From Humibacillus xanthopallidus (GTDB taxonomy: Bacteria > Actinomycetota > Actinomycetes > Actinomycetales > Dermatophilaceae): 64,000 bases of DNA. The translations under genes and the position numbers were made by a program. Numbering within the stretch: position 1 is the stretch's first letter; each line of letters opens with the position of its first letter. The notes beneath the pieces were generated by a model that did no database searches, was not told the DNA's origin, and saw nothing but the letters and a program-made list of their open reading frames with translations. This document shows, piece by piece, positions 51,345 to 60,442 of the stretch. Location of the stretch: the NCBI RefSeq assembly GCF_006716675.1, contig NZ_VFPM01000002.1, forward strand, positions 1,488,001-1,552,000. The letters are read 5' to 3'.

Positions 51345-52511
51345 GTGCACGTCGTCATCGCCCCGGACTGCTACACGGGATCGCTCACCGCCGGACAGGC
51401 CGCCGACGCGATCGCCGAGGGCTGGGCCCGCACGGCGCCGCACGACGTCCTCTCTCGCATCCCCCTCTCCGACGGCGGCCCCGGCTTCGTCGACGTGCTC
51501 TCCGCCAACCTGCGCGGCGAGGTGCGAGCCGTCGTGACGACCGACCCGCTCGGACGGGAGGTGCCCGCGACCTTCCTGCTCGTCGACGACGAGGGCGGCC
51601 CCACGGCATACCTCGAGTCGGCGCAGGCGGCGGGGCTGCACCTGCTCGCCCCCGAGGAGCGCGACCCCACCCGCACGACGACGCTCGGCGTCGGCACGCT
51701 GCTCCTCGCCGCGCTCGACGCCGGCGCGAGGCGCGTCGTCATCGGGCTCGGCGGCTCGGGGACCAACGACGCCGGAGCCGGACTGCTCGCGGCGCTCGGC
51801 GTCGGACCGGTCGACCGACTGGGCCTCGGCGGCCTCGCGCTCGCCGAGGTCGCGGAGCGAGACGTCGAGGGCCTCGACGCCGCCCGGGGGCGCCTGCGCG
51901 GCACCGACCTCGTCGTCGCGAGCGACGTCGACTCGCCGTTGCTCGGGCTCAAGGGAGCGAGCGCCGTCTTCGGGCCGCAGAAGGGTGCCTCGGAGGAGGA
52001 CGCCCAGCGCCTCGAGAACGCCCTGGGCCACTTCGCGAGCATCATCGCGCGGGTCAGGCCGCCAGCCAAGGACCTGCTGACGGGCACCCTCATCAGGCCG
52101 GAGCGCCAGCCGGGGGCCGGAGCCGCGGGTGGGCTCGGCTACGCGTTGCACCTGCTCGGCGCGCGTCAGGTCTCCGGCGTCGGGGCGGTGCTCGACGCGG
52201 TCGGCTTCGGCCACGTGCTCGCGACCGCCGACCTCGTCGTCACGGGGGAGGGCCGCTTCGACTGGCAGTCGCTTCAGGGAAAGGTCGTCGTCGGCGTCGC
52301 CGAGGCGGCCGCACGGCTCGGCATCCCCGCCATCGCCATCCCCGGCCAGTCGCTCGTCGGTCGCCGGGAGGCGATGGCCGCCGGGCTCTCCGGCGTGTAT
52401 GCCGTCGCCGAACGCCCGCAGCAGGTGGCTGACGCGCTCGCCGACCCCGTGGGCACCCTCGCGGCCCGGGCCGCCCGGGTGGCCCGCACGTGGTCACCCC
52501 GCCCCGCCTGA
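51345..52511 (+). CDS. Glycerate kinase
   Basis: 388 residues. GTG 51345 is chosen because GGAGG lies nine bases upstream and it gives the family-typical start MHVVIAPDCYTGSLTAGQAA; an ATG at 51336 has its Shine-Dalgarno abutting. Motifs: LSDGGPGFVDVL, VIGLGGSGTNDAGAGLL, FGPQKGAS and VTGEGRFDWQS. Position matches M. tuberculosis Rv2205c. Phosphorylates glycerate to a phosphoglycerate. Confidence 0.92.
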   Translation: MHVVIAPDCYTGSLTAGQAADAIAEGWARTAPHDVLSRIPLSDGGPGFVDVLSANLRGEVRAVVTTDPLGREVPATFLLVDDEGGPTAYLESAQAAGLHLLAPEERDPTRTTTLGVGTLLLAALDAGARRVVIGLGGSGTNDAGAGLLAALGVGPVDRLGLGGLALAEVAERDVEGLDAARGRLRGTDLVVASDVDSPLLGLKGASAVFGPQKGASEEDAQRLENALGHFASIIARVRPPAKDLLTGTLIRPERQPGAGAAGGLGYALHLLGARQVSGVGAVLDAVGFGHVLATADLVVTGEGRFDWQSLQGKVVVGVAEAAARLGIPAIAIPGQSLVGRREAMAAGLSGVYAVAERPQQVADALADPVGTLAARAARVARTWSPRPA

Positions 52512-52639
52512 GCACGCCCACGTGGTGGTGATGCACCGATCTGTCGGGCTGCGTCGTATCCTGAACGAGCCGGGAACACTTCCGGTAGTGCGTGGGTTGT
52601 CACTCCTGACCCACGCTCCACGACGTGAAGGACCAACAC

Positions 52640-53017
52640 ATGAGTGTCGAGACGAACGCTTCTCCCGCCGAGGTGCAGACCGAGGCTCCCGCCCACGGTG
52701 TCGTCCTCACCGACGTCGCCGCCACGAAGGTCAAGAGCCTGCTCGAGCAGGAGGGTCGCGACGACCTGCGCCTGCGCGTGGGCGTGCAGCCCGGCGGCTG
52801 CTCCGGCCTGATCTACCAGCTCTACTTCGACGAGCGCAGCCTCGACGGTGACCTCGTGCGCGACTTCGACGGTGTCGAGGTCGTCGTCGACCGGATGAGC
52901 TCTCCCTACCTCGAGGGCGCGACCATCGACTTCGCCGACACGATCGAGAAGCAGGGCTTCACGATCGACAACCCCAACGCGGGCAGCAGCTGCGCGTGCG
53001 GCGACTCGTTCAGCTGA
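52640..53017 (+). CDS. erpA: Iron-sulfur cluster insertion protein ErpA
   Basis: A-type Fe-S carrier. 125 residues from ATG 52640, with GAAGGA eight bases before. Contains LRVGVQPGGCSGLIYQLYFD (first Cys) and the C-terminal GSSCACGDSF with the C-x-C pair; the three Cys are as expected. Corresponds to Rv2204c. It may supply clusters to NadA, LipA or the Rieske protein (inference). Strong terminator follows. Confidence 0.93.
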   Translation: MSVETNASPAEVQTEAPAHGVVLTDVAATKVKSLLEQEGRDDLRLRVGVQPGGCSGLIYQLYFDERSLDGDLVRDFDGVEVVVDRMSSPYLEGATIDFADTIEKQGFTIDNPNAGSSCACGDSFS

Positions 53018-53041
53018 TCGAGCAGCACCACCAGCACCTCC

Positions 53042-53074
53042 CGAAGGGCCCGACCGTCACGGTCGGGCCCTTCG
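53042..53074 (+). terminator. Terminator of erpA
   Basis: A perfect 15-bp stem (53042-53056 with 53060-53074) with a TCA loop, 24 bases after the erpA stop. Confidence 0.85.
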
Positions 53075-53091
53075 CGCGCTAGGTTTCCGGT

Positions 53092-54078
53092 GTGCAGATC
53101 GCAATTGCCGGATCCATCGCCACCGACCACCTCATGACGTTCGAGGGCTCCTTCAAGGACTCCCTCGTCGTCGAGCAGCTCGACAAGATCTCGCTCTCCT
53201 TCCTCACCGGCGACCTCCAGGTGAGGCGCGGGGGAGTGGCCGCCAACATCGCCTTCGGCATGGCCGGCCTCGGGCTGCGCCCGATCCTCGTCGGCGCGGT
53301 CGGTGAGGACTTCGCCGACTACCGGTCCTGGCTGGAGCGCCACGGCGTCGACTGCACGTCGGTGCACTACTCCGAGAGCCAGCACACGGCTCGCTTCATC
53401 TGCACGACCGACAACGACATGGCGCAGATCGCGACCTTCTACGCCGGGGCGATGAGCGAGGCCCGCGACATCGAGCTCGCTCCCGTCGCCGACCGCGTCG
53501 GAGGGCTCGACCTCGTGCTCGTCGGCGCCGACGACCCCGAGGCGATGGCCCGCCACACGGAGGAGTGCCGCTCGCGGGGCATCCCCTTCATCGCCGACCC
53601 CTCCCAGCAGCTCGCCTTCTCCGACGGCGAGGGCATCCGCGGCCTCATCGACGGCGCGACGATCCTCTTCACCAACGAGTATGAGGCGCACCTCACCGAG
53701 CAGAAGACCGGGTGGAACCACGACGAGATCCTCGACCGGGTCGGCACGCGGGTCATCACCCGCGGCTCGGGCGGGGTGACGATCCACCGCAAGGACGCGG
53801 AGACGATCACCGTCCCCGTCGCCCGCGAGGTGCGCCGCGCCGACCCGACGGGCGTCGGCGACGCGTTCCGCGCCGGCTTCATCACCGGCCTCGCAGCGGG
53901 CCTCACCACCCGGCGGTGCGCCGAGCTCGGCTCGATGCTCGCCACCTACGTCATCGAGACGGTGGGCACCCAGGAGTACGTCCTCAGCAAGGCGCACTTC
54001 CTCGCGCGCCTCGCCGAGGCCTACGGCCCGGAGTCGGCCGCCGAGATCGAGCCGCACATCGTCTGCCACCGGCCGTAG
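53092..54078 (+). CDS. adoK: PfkB-family carbohydrate kinase, probable adenosine kinase
   Basis: 328 residues from GTG 53092. PfkB features: IAIAGSIATDHLM, GGVAANIAFGMAGLGL, and C-terminal DPTGVGDAFRAGFITGL with the catalytic Asp (usual GAGD is GVGD). Position between the erpA and cta genes and sequence style match M. tuberculosis adenosine kinase Rv2202c, an unusual sugar-kinase-like adenosine kinase; ribokinase activity cannot be excluded. Confidence 0.85.
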   Translation: MQIAIAGSIATDHLMTFEGSFKDSLVVEQLDKISLSFLTGDLQVRRGGVAANIAFGMAGLGLRPILVGAVGEDFADYRSWLERHGVDCTSVHYSESQHTARFICTTDNDMAQIATFYAGAMSEARDIELAPVADRVGGLDLVLVGADDPEAMARHTEECRSRGIPFIADPSQQLAFSDGEGIRGLIDGATILFTNEYEAHLTEQKTGWNHDEILDRVGTRVITRGSGGVTIHRKDAETITVPVAREVRRADPTGVGDAFRAGFITGLAAGLTTRRCAELGSMLATYVIETVGTQEYVLSKAHFLARLAEAYGPESAAEIEPHIVCHRP

Positions 54079-54109
54079 TCGCCCCGGTCCGCCGCCCTCG
54101 CGCCACGAC

Positions 54110-54784
54110 GTGCCCATCCCGCCGCCCCCGACGAACTGGGACTTCGCGCTCGACCAGGTCGCGCCCGGCGACGACCTGATCGGCGTGGGTGCCGACCTCG
54201 ACGTCAGCACCCTCTACGCCGCCTACACGCAGGGCGTCTTCCCGATGGGCATCGGTGAGCACGGCGCCCCGCCGATCGGGTGGTGGTCGCCCGACCCCAG
54301 GGGCGTGCTGCGGCTCGACGACCTCCGGGTGCCCCGGTCGCTGCGCAAGTCGATGCGCCACCTCGAGGTGCGGGTCGACACCGCCTTCGAGGCCGTCGTG
54401 GCCGCGTGCGCCGACCCCGACCGCGACGGCCGCTGGATCACTCCCGAGGTGGCGCACGCGTATGCCGCGCTGCACGAGGCCGGCTGGGCGCACTCCGTCG
54501 AGACGTGGCAGGACGACCGTCTCGTCGGCGGCCTCTACGGGGTGGCCATCGGTGGCCTCTTCGCGGGCGAGTCGATGTTCCACACCGTGCGCGACGCCTC
54601 CAAGGCGGCGCTCGTCGCGCTGCGCGACCTGCTGGCCGCCGACGGCGACCCGCGCCGCCTCATCGACGTGCAGTGGCGCACCGACCACCTCGCGACCCTC
54701 GGCGTGAGCGAGATGACGCGCGAGGACTACCTCCGTGGCCTGCCGGAGGTTCTCAGCGCTCCGCTGCCGGCCCTGTGGGCGTGA
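54110..54784 (+). CDS. aat: Leucyl/phenylalanyl-tRNA-protein transferase
   Basis: Adds Leu or Phe to proteins with basic N-termini, marking them for ClpS/ClpAP or Clp-type degradation. 224 residues, full length, from GTG 54110. Motifs: LIGVGADLDVSTLYAAYTQG, GVFPMG, WWSPDPRGVL, GRWITPEVAHAYAALHEAGW, AHSVETW, GGLFAGESMFH. Its last 32 bases overlap the convergent tusA-like gene. Confidence 0.95.
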   Translation: MPIPPPPTNWDFALDQVAPGDDLIGVGADLDVSTLYAAYTQGVFPMGIGEHGAPPIGWWSPDPRGVLRLDDLRVPRSLRKSMRHLEVRVDTAFEAVVAACADPDRDGRWITPEVAHAYAALHEAGWAHSVETWQDDRLVGGLYGVAIGGLFAGESMFHTVRDASKAALVALRDLLAADGDPRRLIDVQWRTDHLATLGVSEMTREDYLRGLPEVLSAPLPALWA

Positions 54785-55025
54785 CCTCGACGACGTATGC
54801 CGTGTGGTCGGCCTCCGCCTCCGCGCCGACGAAGCGCTGACCGCGCATCCGGCACCAGGCGGGCACGTCGGAGGCTGCCGCCGGGTCGGTGGCGAGCACC
54901 CGGACCGTCACCGGCACCTCTCCCGGAGGCAGCCCGCGCACGAGCCGCGCCAGGCGGATGACCGGCAGGGGGCAGCGCTCACCGCGGGCGTCGACGACGA
55001 GGGGCTCGTCCGGGGATGCGCTCAC
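54753..55025 (-). CDS. TusA family sulfurtransferase
   Basis: 90 residues from GTG 55025. TusA fold with the CP-x-P sulfur-carrying cysteine in DARGERCPLPVIRLARLV and a conserved LATDPAA strand. Accepts persulfide sulfur, presumably from the upstream desulfurase-like protein, whose stop overlaps this start by 4 bp (GTGA). Last 32 bases overlap the aat 3' end. Confidence 0.88.
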   Translation of the reverse strand: MSASPDEPLVVDARGERCPLPVIRLARLVRGLPPGEVPVTVRVLATDPAAASDVPAWCRMRGQRFVGAEAEADHTAYVVEVTPTGPAAER

Positions 55026-56236
55026 AGGTCACCGACCCCGAGCTCGGAGCGCACGCGCGCCACCGTCGGGGCGAGGACGGCGCAGAAGTCGGCCACGTCG
55101 GCCTCGATCGCGGGTGAGACGGCCGGCAGGGGGAGCGTGACGCGGACGTTTCCGTGGGTCAGCACGCCCATCGCCGCGAGCACGTGACTCGGCTCGAGCG
55201 TGCTCGACGTGCACGCCGAACCGCTCGCGACGGCATACCCCTGCTGGTCGAGGGCACCGACGAGCGCCTCGCCGTCGACGTAGAGGCTCGAGAAGGTGAC
55301 GACGTGGGGCAGCCGGTCGTCGGGGTCGCCGACGACGACGGTGTCAGGCACGCCCGCGGCCGCCTCGCGCACCGCGCCGACGAGCGAGCGGGTGCGGGCC
55401 TCGTCGGCCGCCGTCGTGGCGCTGGCCTGCTGCCAGGCCTCCGCGGCCGCCAGGGCGACGGGAACCCAGGGGCTGACGTCGGTGCGGCCGTGCTCGACGT
55501 CGGCGCGGGCGCCCGACCACTGCCAGCGCACGCCCTCACGGACGACAAGCACGCCGAGCGGGGGACCGCCCCAGGAGCGGGCGTCGCCGACGAGGACGTC
55601 CCAGTGCTCCGGCACGGCGTCGCGGCCGAGGCCCGCCATCGCGTCGACGACGAGCGGTATGCCGTGGGCCCGGGCGGCCGCGTGCGCGTCCTCGAGCGGC
55701 TGGCGGGTGCCGACCTCGCCGTTGGCGCTCTGCAGGGCCGCCACCACCGTGCCGGGAGCGGCGAGGGCCCGCTCCCACGTCTCGAGGTCGACCCGCCCGA
55801 GCCCGTCGACGGGCACCTCGGCGAGCAGCGCGGGATCGTCCGACCGGGCGGCGCGCGCGCGGGCCGGCACGAGGACTGCGGAGTGCTCGACCGCGGAGGC
55901 CACCGTCCGAGCGCCACGCCGGCGGGCGGCATACCGCACCCCGTCGATCGCGCGCTCGAGCGCCGTCGGGCCGCTCGGCAGCAGGCTCACCTCGACGGGG
56001 CGCACCCCGAGACCGCTCGCGATGACCTCGCGGGAACGGTCGAGCAGGGCCCGCGCGGTGCGGCCCTCGGCGTGGAGGCGGGCGGGGTCGGCCCAGCCGG
56101 CTGAGAGGGCGGCGACGAGGGTGTCGCGGGCGACGGGGTGGAGGGGCCCCGAGGCAGCGTCGAGGAGCCGACGGCGGCCGTCGGGCGCCGGAGTCTGCGG
56201 GGGTCCAACGTTCGTTCCCGGATCGTGACTGGGCAC
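55022..56236 (-). CDS. Cysteine desulfurase-like protein lacking the PLP lysine
   Basis: 404 residues from ATG 56236. Class V fold of the NifS/IscS group: VEHSAVLVP (PLP-stacking His), LQSANGEVGTRQPL, VVDAMAGLGRD (PLP Asp), and the loop ASGSACTSSTLEPSHVL with the catalytic Cys. The PLP-lysine motif S-A-H-K-x-x-G-P is replaced by DARSWGGP; Ser221 takes the lysine position and Arg220 the histidine. Without a Schiff-base lysine, normal desulfuration is not expected. Operon with TusA suggests a sulfur-transfer role that is changed or degenerate. Confidence 0.75.
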   Translation of the reverse strand: MPSHDPGTNVGPPQTPAPDGRRRLLDAASGPLHPVARDTLVAALSAGWADPARLHAEGRTARALLDRSREVIASGLGVRPVEVSLLPSGPTALERAIDGVRYAARRRGARTVASAVEHSAVLVPARARAARSDDPALLAEVPVDGLGRVDLETWERALAAPGTVVAALQSANGEVGTRQPLEDAHAAARAHGIPLVVDAMAGLGRDAVPEHWDVLVGDARSWGGPPLGVLVVREGVRWQWSGARADVEHGRTDVSPWVPVALAAAEAWQQASATTAADEARTRSLVGAVREAAAGVPDTVVVGDPDDRLPHVVTFSSLYVDGEALVGALDQQGYAVASGSACTSSTLEPSHVLAAMGVLTHGNVRVTLPLPAVSPAIEADVADFCAVLAPTVARVRSELGVGDL

Positions 56237-56380
56237 GGCGCAACGTTAGCCACCCCTGCGGACAACCCGGAGGACGGGGCGGTAGGGTTCGGTGGTGGGC
56301 ACCTCGCTGCCCGGATGCAGTTGTGAGATCGCTCGGAGGCGCCCCTCGGGCGCCCGCGGACGGAACGAAAGGTGCACCTG

Positions 56381-57292
56381 GTGCCTGAGCACGACGAGAC
56401 CCCGGCGACTACGCCGGTGGTGACAGACCCTCGACGGCGTCGGCGCGCCGCGAAGGCGGCCCCCGTCGCGGCGCTGGTCGCGCTGGCCCTCGCAGGGTGC
56501 CAGGGCGAGGTCTCCAACGGCTTCCTGCCCAAGGCCGTGTCCGAGGGTGGTCAGCGCGTCACCGACCTGTGGGTCGGCAGCTGGATCGCCGTCCTGCTCG
56601 TCGGCATCCTCACGTGGGGCCTGATGCTCTACGCCGCCGTGCGCTTCCGCAAGCGCAAGGGCGACGAGACCCTCCCGGTGCAGCTGCGCTACAACGTGCC
56701 GATGGAGCTGCTCTACACGGTCATCCCCGTCTTCATGGTCGCCGTGTTCTTCTGGTACACCGCGCGTGACGAGGCGGCGCTGGTCAGCACGAGCGCCAAG
56801 CCCGACGTCACGGTCAGCGTCGTCGCCAAGCAGTGGAGCTGGGACTTCAACTACGTCGACTCCAACGTCCACGAGACCGGGGTCCACGTCGACCCGAGCG
56901 ACCCCAACGCCCGCGACGAGATGCCCGTGCTCTACCTGCCCGTCAACAAGCGCGTCGAGTTCGTGCTCAATGCCCGCGACGTCATCCACAGCTTCTGGGT
57001 GCCGCAGTTCCTCATGAAGATGGACATGATCCCGGGCAAGACCAACAAGTTCCAGGTCGTCCCGACCCAGACGGGCACCTTCCAGGGCAAGTGCGCCGAG
57101 CTCTGCGGCGCCTACCACTCGCAGATGCTCTTCATGGTCAAGGTCGTCACGCAGGACGAGTACGACGCCGCGATGAAGCGTTTCGCCGACCTCGGCCAGA
57201 CCGGCCTCATCCCCGTCGACGCCAGCCGCGAGCAGATGGTGCCCGCCGACGCCGACAAGATCCCCGCACCCGCACGCACTGGGAGCAACTGA
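56381..57292 (+). CDS. ctaC: Cytochrome c oxidase subunit II
   Basis: CuA subunit of the aa3 oxidase, taking electrons from cytochrome c or the cc subunit QcrC. 303 residues from GTG 56381; GAAAGG lies eight bases upstream, favouring this over a GTG at 56372. Lipobox ALALAGC (Cys around 40), two membrane helices (about 65-90 and 105-125), CuA site [12 protein letters not shown], and QWSWDFNY. Overlaps the ctaD start by one base. Confidence 0.96.
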   Translation: MPEHDETPATTPVVTDPRRRRRAAKAAPVAALVALALAGCQGEVSNGFLPKAVSEGGQRVTDLWVGSWIAVLLVGILTWGLMLYAAVRFRKRKGDETLPVQLRYNVPMELLYTVIPVFMVAVFFWYTARDEAALVSTSAKPDVTVSVVAKQWSWDFNYVDSNVHETGVHVDPSDPNARDEMPVLYLPVNKRVEFVLNARDVIHSFWVPQFLMKMDMIPGKTNKFQVVPTQTGTFQGKCAELCGAYHSQMLFMVKVVTQDEYDAAMKRFADLGQTGLIPVDASREQMVPADADKIPAPARTGSN

Positions 57293-59055
57293 TGACCTCC
57301 ACAACGTTCAACCGGGAAGCCCAGGTGCCGTCGGCGACGATGGAGCGCAAGCGGTCCACGAAGGGGCAGACCTTCGTCCGCTACGTCACGACGACCGACC
57401 ACAAGGTCATCGGCAACCTCTACTTCATCACCTCGTTCGTCTTCTTCCTGCTCGGCGGCGTCATGGCGCTGTTCATCCGCGCCGAGCTCTTCGCGCCGGG
57501 TCTGCAGATCGTCGACAACCCGGAGCAGTTCAACCAGCTCTTCACGATGCACGGCACGATCATGCTGCTGCTCTTCGCGACGCCGCTCTTCGCCGGCTTC
57601 TCCAACGCGCTCATGCCGCTGCAGATCGGCGCCCCGGACGTCGCGTTCCCGCGCCTCAACATGTTCGCCTACTGGCTCTACCTCTTCGGTGGGCTCATCG
57701 CGTCGGCGGGCTTCCTCACGCCCCAGGGTGCCGCGTCCTTCGGCTGGTTCGCCTACGCACCGCTCTCCGACGTCAGCTACTCGCCGGGCGTCGGCGGCGA
57801 CCTCTGGGTCTTCGGTCTCGCCCTCGGTGGCTTCGGCACGATCCTCGGTGCCGTCAACTTCGTCACGACGATCGTGTGCATGCGCGCCCCCGGCATGACG
57901 ATGTTCCGGATGCCGATCTTCACGTGGACGGTTCTCGTCACGTCGCTGCTCGTGCTCGTCGTTTTCCCGATCCTCGCGGCCGCGCTCTTCGCCCTCGGTG
58001 GTGACCGGCGCTTCGGGATGCACATCTTCGACGCCGAGAACGGTGGGGCCATGTTGTGGCAGCACCTCTTCTGGTTCTTCGGCCACCCCGAGGTCTACAT
58101 CATCGCCCTGCCCTTCTTCGGCATCATCAGCGAGATCCTGCCGGTCTTCTCGCGCAAGCCGATCTTCGGCTACAAGACGCTCGTCTTCGCGACCATCGCG
58201 ATCGCGGCCCTCTCGGCCAGCGTCTGGGCCCACCACATGTACGTCACCGGCCAGGTGCTGCTGCCCTTCTTCGCCGTGATGACGATGCTCATCGCCGTGC
58301 CGACCGGCGTGAAGTTCTTCAACTGGATCGGCACGATGTGGGGCGGCAAGGTCGTCATGGCCACCCCGATGCTGTGGGCGATGGGCTTCCTCGTCACCTT
58401 CCTCTTCGGCGGCCTGACGGGCATCATCCTCGCGAGCCCCGCACTCGACTTCCACCTCTCCGACAGCTACTTCGTCGTCGCCCACTTCCACTACACCGTC
58501 TTCGGCACTGTGGTCTTCGCGATGTTCGCCGGCTACTACTTCTGGTGGCCCAAGCTGACCGGCAGGATGCTCGACGAGCGGCTCGGCAAGATCCACTTCT
58601 GGATGCTCTTCATCGGCTTCCACATGACCTTCCTCATCCAGCACTGGCTGGGTATCGAGGGCATGGCGCGTCGCTACCCGGACTACCTCCCGGCGGAGGG
58701 CTTCCAGCCGGCCAACGTCGTCTCGAGCATCGGCGCCTTCCTGCTCGGCGCCTCGATGATCCCGTTCATGTACAACGTCTGGAAGACGTGGAAGAAGGCC
58801 CCCCTCGTCACCTCCGACGACCCGTGGGGCTACGGCGCCTCGCTCGAGTGGGCGACGTCCTGCCCGCCGCCGCGCCACAACTTCACGTCGCTGCCGCGGA
58901 TCCGCTCCGAGCGCCCCGCCTTCGACCTGCACCACCCGGAGGCCGCACCCGGCGCCCGCCCGGTCGCAGACCAGGGCACTCTTGTGCAGGTGATGGGTCC
59001 GGCCGACGTCGAGGCCGAGCACACGACGGCCCGCACGGGCGAGAAGGAGAACTGA
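57292..59055 (+). CDS. ctaD: Cytochrome c oxidase subunit I
   Basis: Haem-copper catalytic subunit. 587 residues from ATG 57292 (TGATG overlap with ctaC). Twelve membrane helices. Haem a His in [12 protein letters not shown], CuB ligands in [10 protein letters not shown] and HHMYVTG, haem a3/a ligands in [11 protein letters not shown]-terminal tail of about 60 hydrophilic residues is common in actinobacterial CtaD. Followed by ctaF three bases later. Confidence 0.98.
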   Translation: MTSTTFNREAQVPSATMERKRSTKGQTFVRYVTTTDHKVIGNLYFITSFVFFLLGGVMALFIRAELFAPGLQIVDNPEQFNQLFTMHGTIMLLLFATPLFAGFSNALMPLQIGAPDVAFPRLNMFAYWLYLFGGLIASAGFLTPQGAASFGWFAYAPLSDVSYSPGVGGDLWVFGLALGGFGTILGAVNFVTTIVCMRAPGMTMFRMPIFTWTVLVTSLLVLVVFPILAAALFALGGDRRFGMHIFDAENGGAMLWQHLFWFFGHPEVYIIALPFFGIISEILPVFSRKPIFGYKTLVFATIAIAALSASVWAHHMYVTGQVLLPFFAVMTMLIAVPTGVKFFNWIGTMWGGKVVMATPMLWAMGFLVTFLFGGLTGIILASPALDFHLSDSYFVVAHFHYTVFGTVVFAMFAGYYFWWPKLTGRMLDERLGKIHFWMLFIGFHMTFLIQHWLGIEGMARRYPDYLPAEGFQPANVVSSIGAFLLGASMIPFMYNVWKTWKKAPLVTSDDPWGYGASLEWATSCPPPRHNFTSLPRIRSERPAFDLHHPEAAPGARPVADQGTLVQVMGPADVEAEHTTARTGEKEN

Positions 59056-59058
59056 CCG

Positions 59059-59460
59059 ATGCGCGTCGAGACCAAGCTCTTCGTCTACCTCTGCATCTTC
59101 TTCATCCCCGTGGTGCTCATCTACGGGTTCTGGTCGAAGTGGCAGGAGCCGATCGGCGTCACCGCCCTCATCCTCACCGGGGCGCTGTTCGCCCTCTCCG
59201 GCTTCTACTTCTGGATGACCGGCAGGAAGCTCCCCCTTCGCCCGGAAGACAACATCAAGGGCGAGATCGACGAGCAGGAGGGCAACTACGGCTACTTCGT
59301 CGCGAGCTCGTGGACGCCGCTCTGGCTCGCCGGCTCCGGCGCTGTGATGTTCCTCGGGCTGGCTGTCGGCTGGTGGCTCTTCATCATCGGCGCAGCCTTC
59401 GGCATCGTGGCCGTGTGCCTGTGGGTGTTCGAGTCCTTCTCCGGCGAGTACTCCATCTGA
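59059..59460 (+). CDS. ctaF: Cytochrome c oxidase subunit IV (actinobacterial)
   Basis: 133 residues, four membrane helices (about 5-27, 33-54, 86-106, 108-125), MRVETKLFVYLCIFFIPVVL start, and RPEDNIKGEIDEQEGNYGYF between helices 2 and 3. Typical of the CtaF subunit needed to assemble the bc1-aa3 supercomplex. Ends at a strong hairpin. ctaE and qcrC would be in the neighbouring cluster. Confidence 0.95.
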   Translation: MRVETKLFVYLCIFFIPVVLIYGFWSKWQEPIGVTALILTGALFALSGFYFWMTGRKLPLRPEDNIKGEIDEQEGNYGYFVASSWTPLWLAGSGAVMFLGLAVGWWLFIIGAAFGIVAVCLWVFESFSGEYSI

Positions 59461-59483
59461 CCCCCGCCACGCCTGTCTGACGA

Positions 59484-59519
59484 CGAGAGGCCCGGACGCA
59501 TCAGCGTCCGGGCCTCTCG
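59484..59519 (+). terminator. Terminator of ctaC-ctaD-ctaF
   Basis: A perfect 16-bp stem (59484-59499 with 59504-59519) and ATCA loop, 23 bases after the ctaF stop. The interval to 59767 shows no gene. Confidence 0.9.
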
Positions 59520-59767
59520 CTTCGAGATCGGTGCCTCACGGGCCCTCGGGCCTGCGGTGCGATCGTGCTGGAGAGAACATCTGGGGGCACCTCCGTCCGA
59601 TCGATCTATCGGTGCTTCGACGGTAAGCCGCAACTGCTGTCGCGTAAAGGGGTCTGTCCACCGAAGCGTTGAAAGTGTCCCGCCTGCGAGACGCCCTCGA
59701 GTGCGAGCGGCATCGGGCCCTGCGGGCCACGTCGGCGTTCGTCAACCGGCAGGCGCGTCGGCGTCCG

Positions 59768-60121
59768 TCAGCCCCAGCCGAGCTCGTGCAGCTGCTCGTC
59801 CGAGATGCCGAAGTGGTGGGCGATCTCGTGGACGACGGTGACGGCGATCTCCTCGCGCAGCTGCTCGGGGGAGTCGCAGAAGCGTTCGAGGGGGCCCTGG
59901 AAGATCGTGATGCGGTCGGGGAGGGACCCGGCGTCCCACCAGCCGTCGCGCTCGGTGAGCGGCACCCCGTCGTAGACCCCGAGCAGATCGGGGTCGTCCT
60001 GAGGCGGCTCGGGCTCGACGAGGATGACGACGTTGTCCATCGCCTGCGCCAGCTCCGGGGGGATCGAGTCGAGCGCGTCACCGACGGCCTGCTCGAACTC
60101 GGCGTCACTGAGGCGGTGCAT
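59768..60121 (-). CDS. Zincin-like metallopeptidase family protein (117 aa)
   Basis: From ATG 60121 (MHRLSDAEFEQAVGDALDSIP). C-terminal zinc motif HEIAHHFGISDEQLHELGW has the HE-x-x-H and a downstream Asp, as in the short Possible_Zincin (PF06262) family. Mid-region YDGVPLTERDGWWDAGSLPDRI is conserved. Protease activity is not proven. A 21-bp inverted repeat covers the start codon. Confidence 0.85.
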   Translation of the reverse strand: MHRLSDAEFEQAVGDALDSIPPELAQAMDNVVILVEPEPPQDDPDLLGVYDGVPLTERDGWWDAGSLPDRITIFQGPLERFCDSPEQLREEIAVTVVHEIAHHFGISDEQLHELGWG

Positions 60122-60155
60122 GGGACAGAGTCTTCCATGCACCGCCTCAGTGACG
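60103..60155. repeat. 21-bp perfect inverted repeat over the metallopeptidase start
   Basis: Arms 60103-60123 and 60135-60155 are exact reverse complements with an 11-base spacer. The left arm encodes the first codons (M-H-R-L-S-D) including the ATG at 60121; the right arm lies upstream. In mRNA the start codon would be buried in a hairpin. No Shine-Dalgarno lies between. Confidence 0.9.
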
Positions 60156-60211
60156 CGTCAGGCCCGGTCAGGGGCCGTTGGTTGAGGGGCTGTCGGGTGA
60201 GGTGCCCTCGG

Positions 60212-60394
60212 TCACGAGCCGTCGCCGTCGTGGCCTGGCGCCGCCGGAGCAGGCGTCTGCGAGAGGAGGCCGTCCGCCAGCTCGGAGTGCTGCTCGATGA
60301 GCTGGGAGTGCTCGACCCGGCGCTCGAGGGACTCGCCGGACGTGTCACCACAGAGCCCTGCGCGTCGGCGAGGATCGCAGCCTGGGGACAGCAC
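60212..60394 (-). CDS. Possible small coiled-coil protein (60 aa)
   Basis: The frame GTG 60394 to TGA 60212 includes SGESLERRVEHSQLIEQHSE, which looks like a real amphipathic helix, and ends TPAPAAPGHDGDGS. However the start lies in the qcrB terminator hairpin and there is no ribosome site. It could belong upstream of the metallopeptidase. Otherwise 60156-60393 shows nothing convincing. Confidence 0.3.
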   Translation of the reverse strand: MLSPGCDPRRRAGLCGDTSGESLERRVEHSQLIEQHSELADGLLSQTPAPAAPGHDGDGS

Positions 60395-60428
60395 AGCGGC
60401 CCGCCCCCCGGAGGGGGAGCGGGCCGCT
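60394..60428 (-). terminator. Terminator of the qcr operon
   Basis: CAGCGGCCCGC and its complement, extended by C/G runs with one bulged A, form a stem at 60394-60428, 14 bases beyond the qcrB stop at 60443. Confidence 0.8.
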
Positions 60429-60442
60429 GCGGGGAGCCGGCG

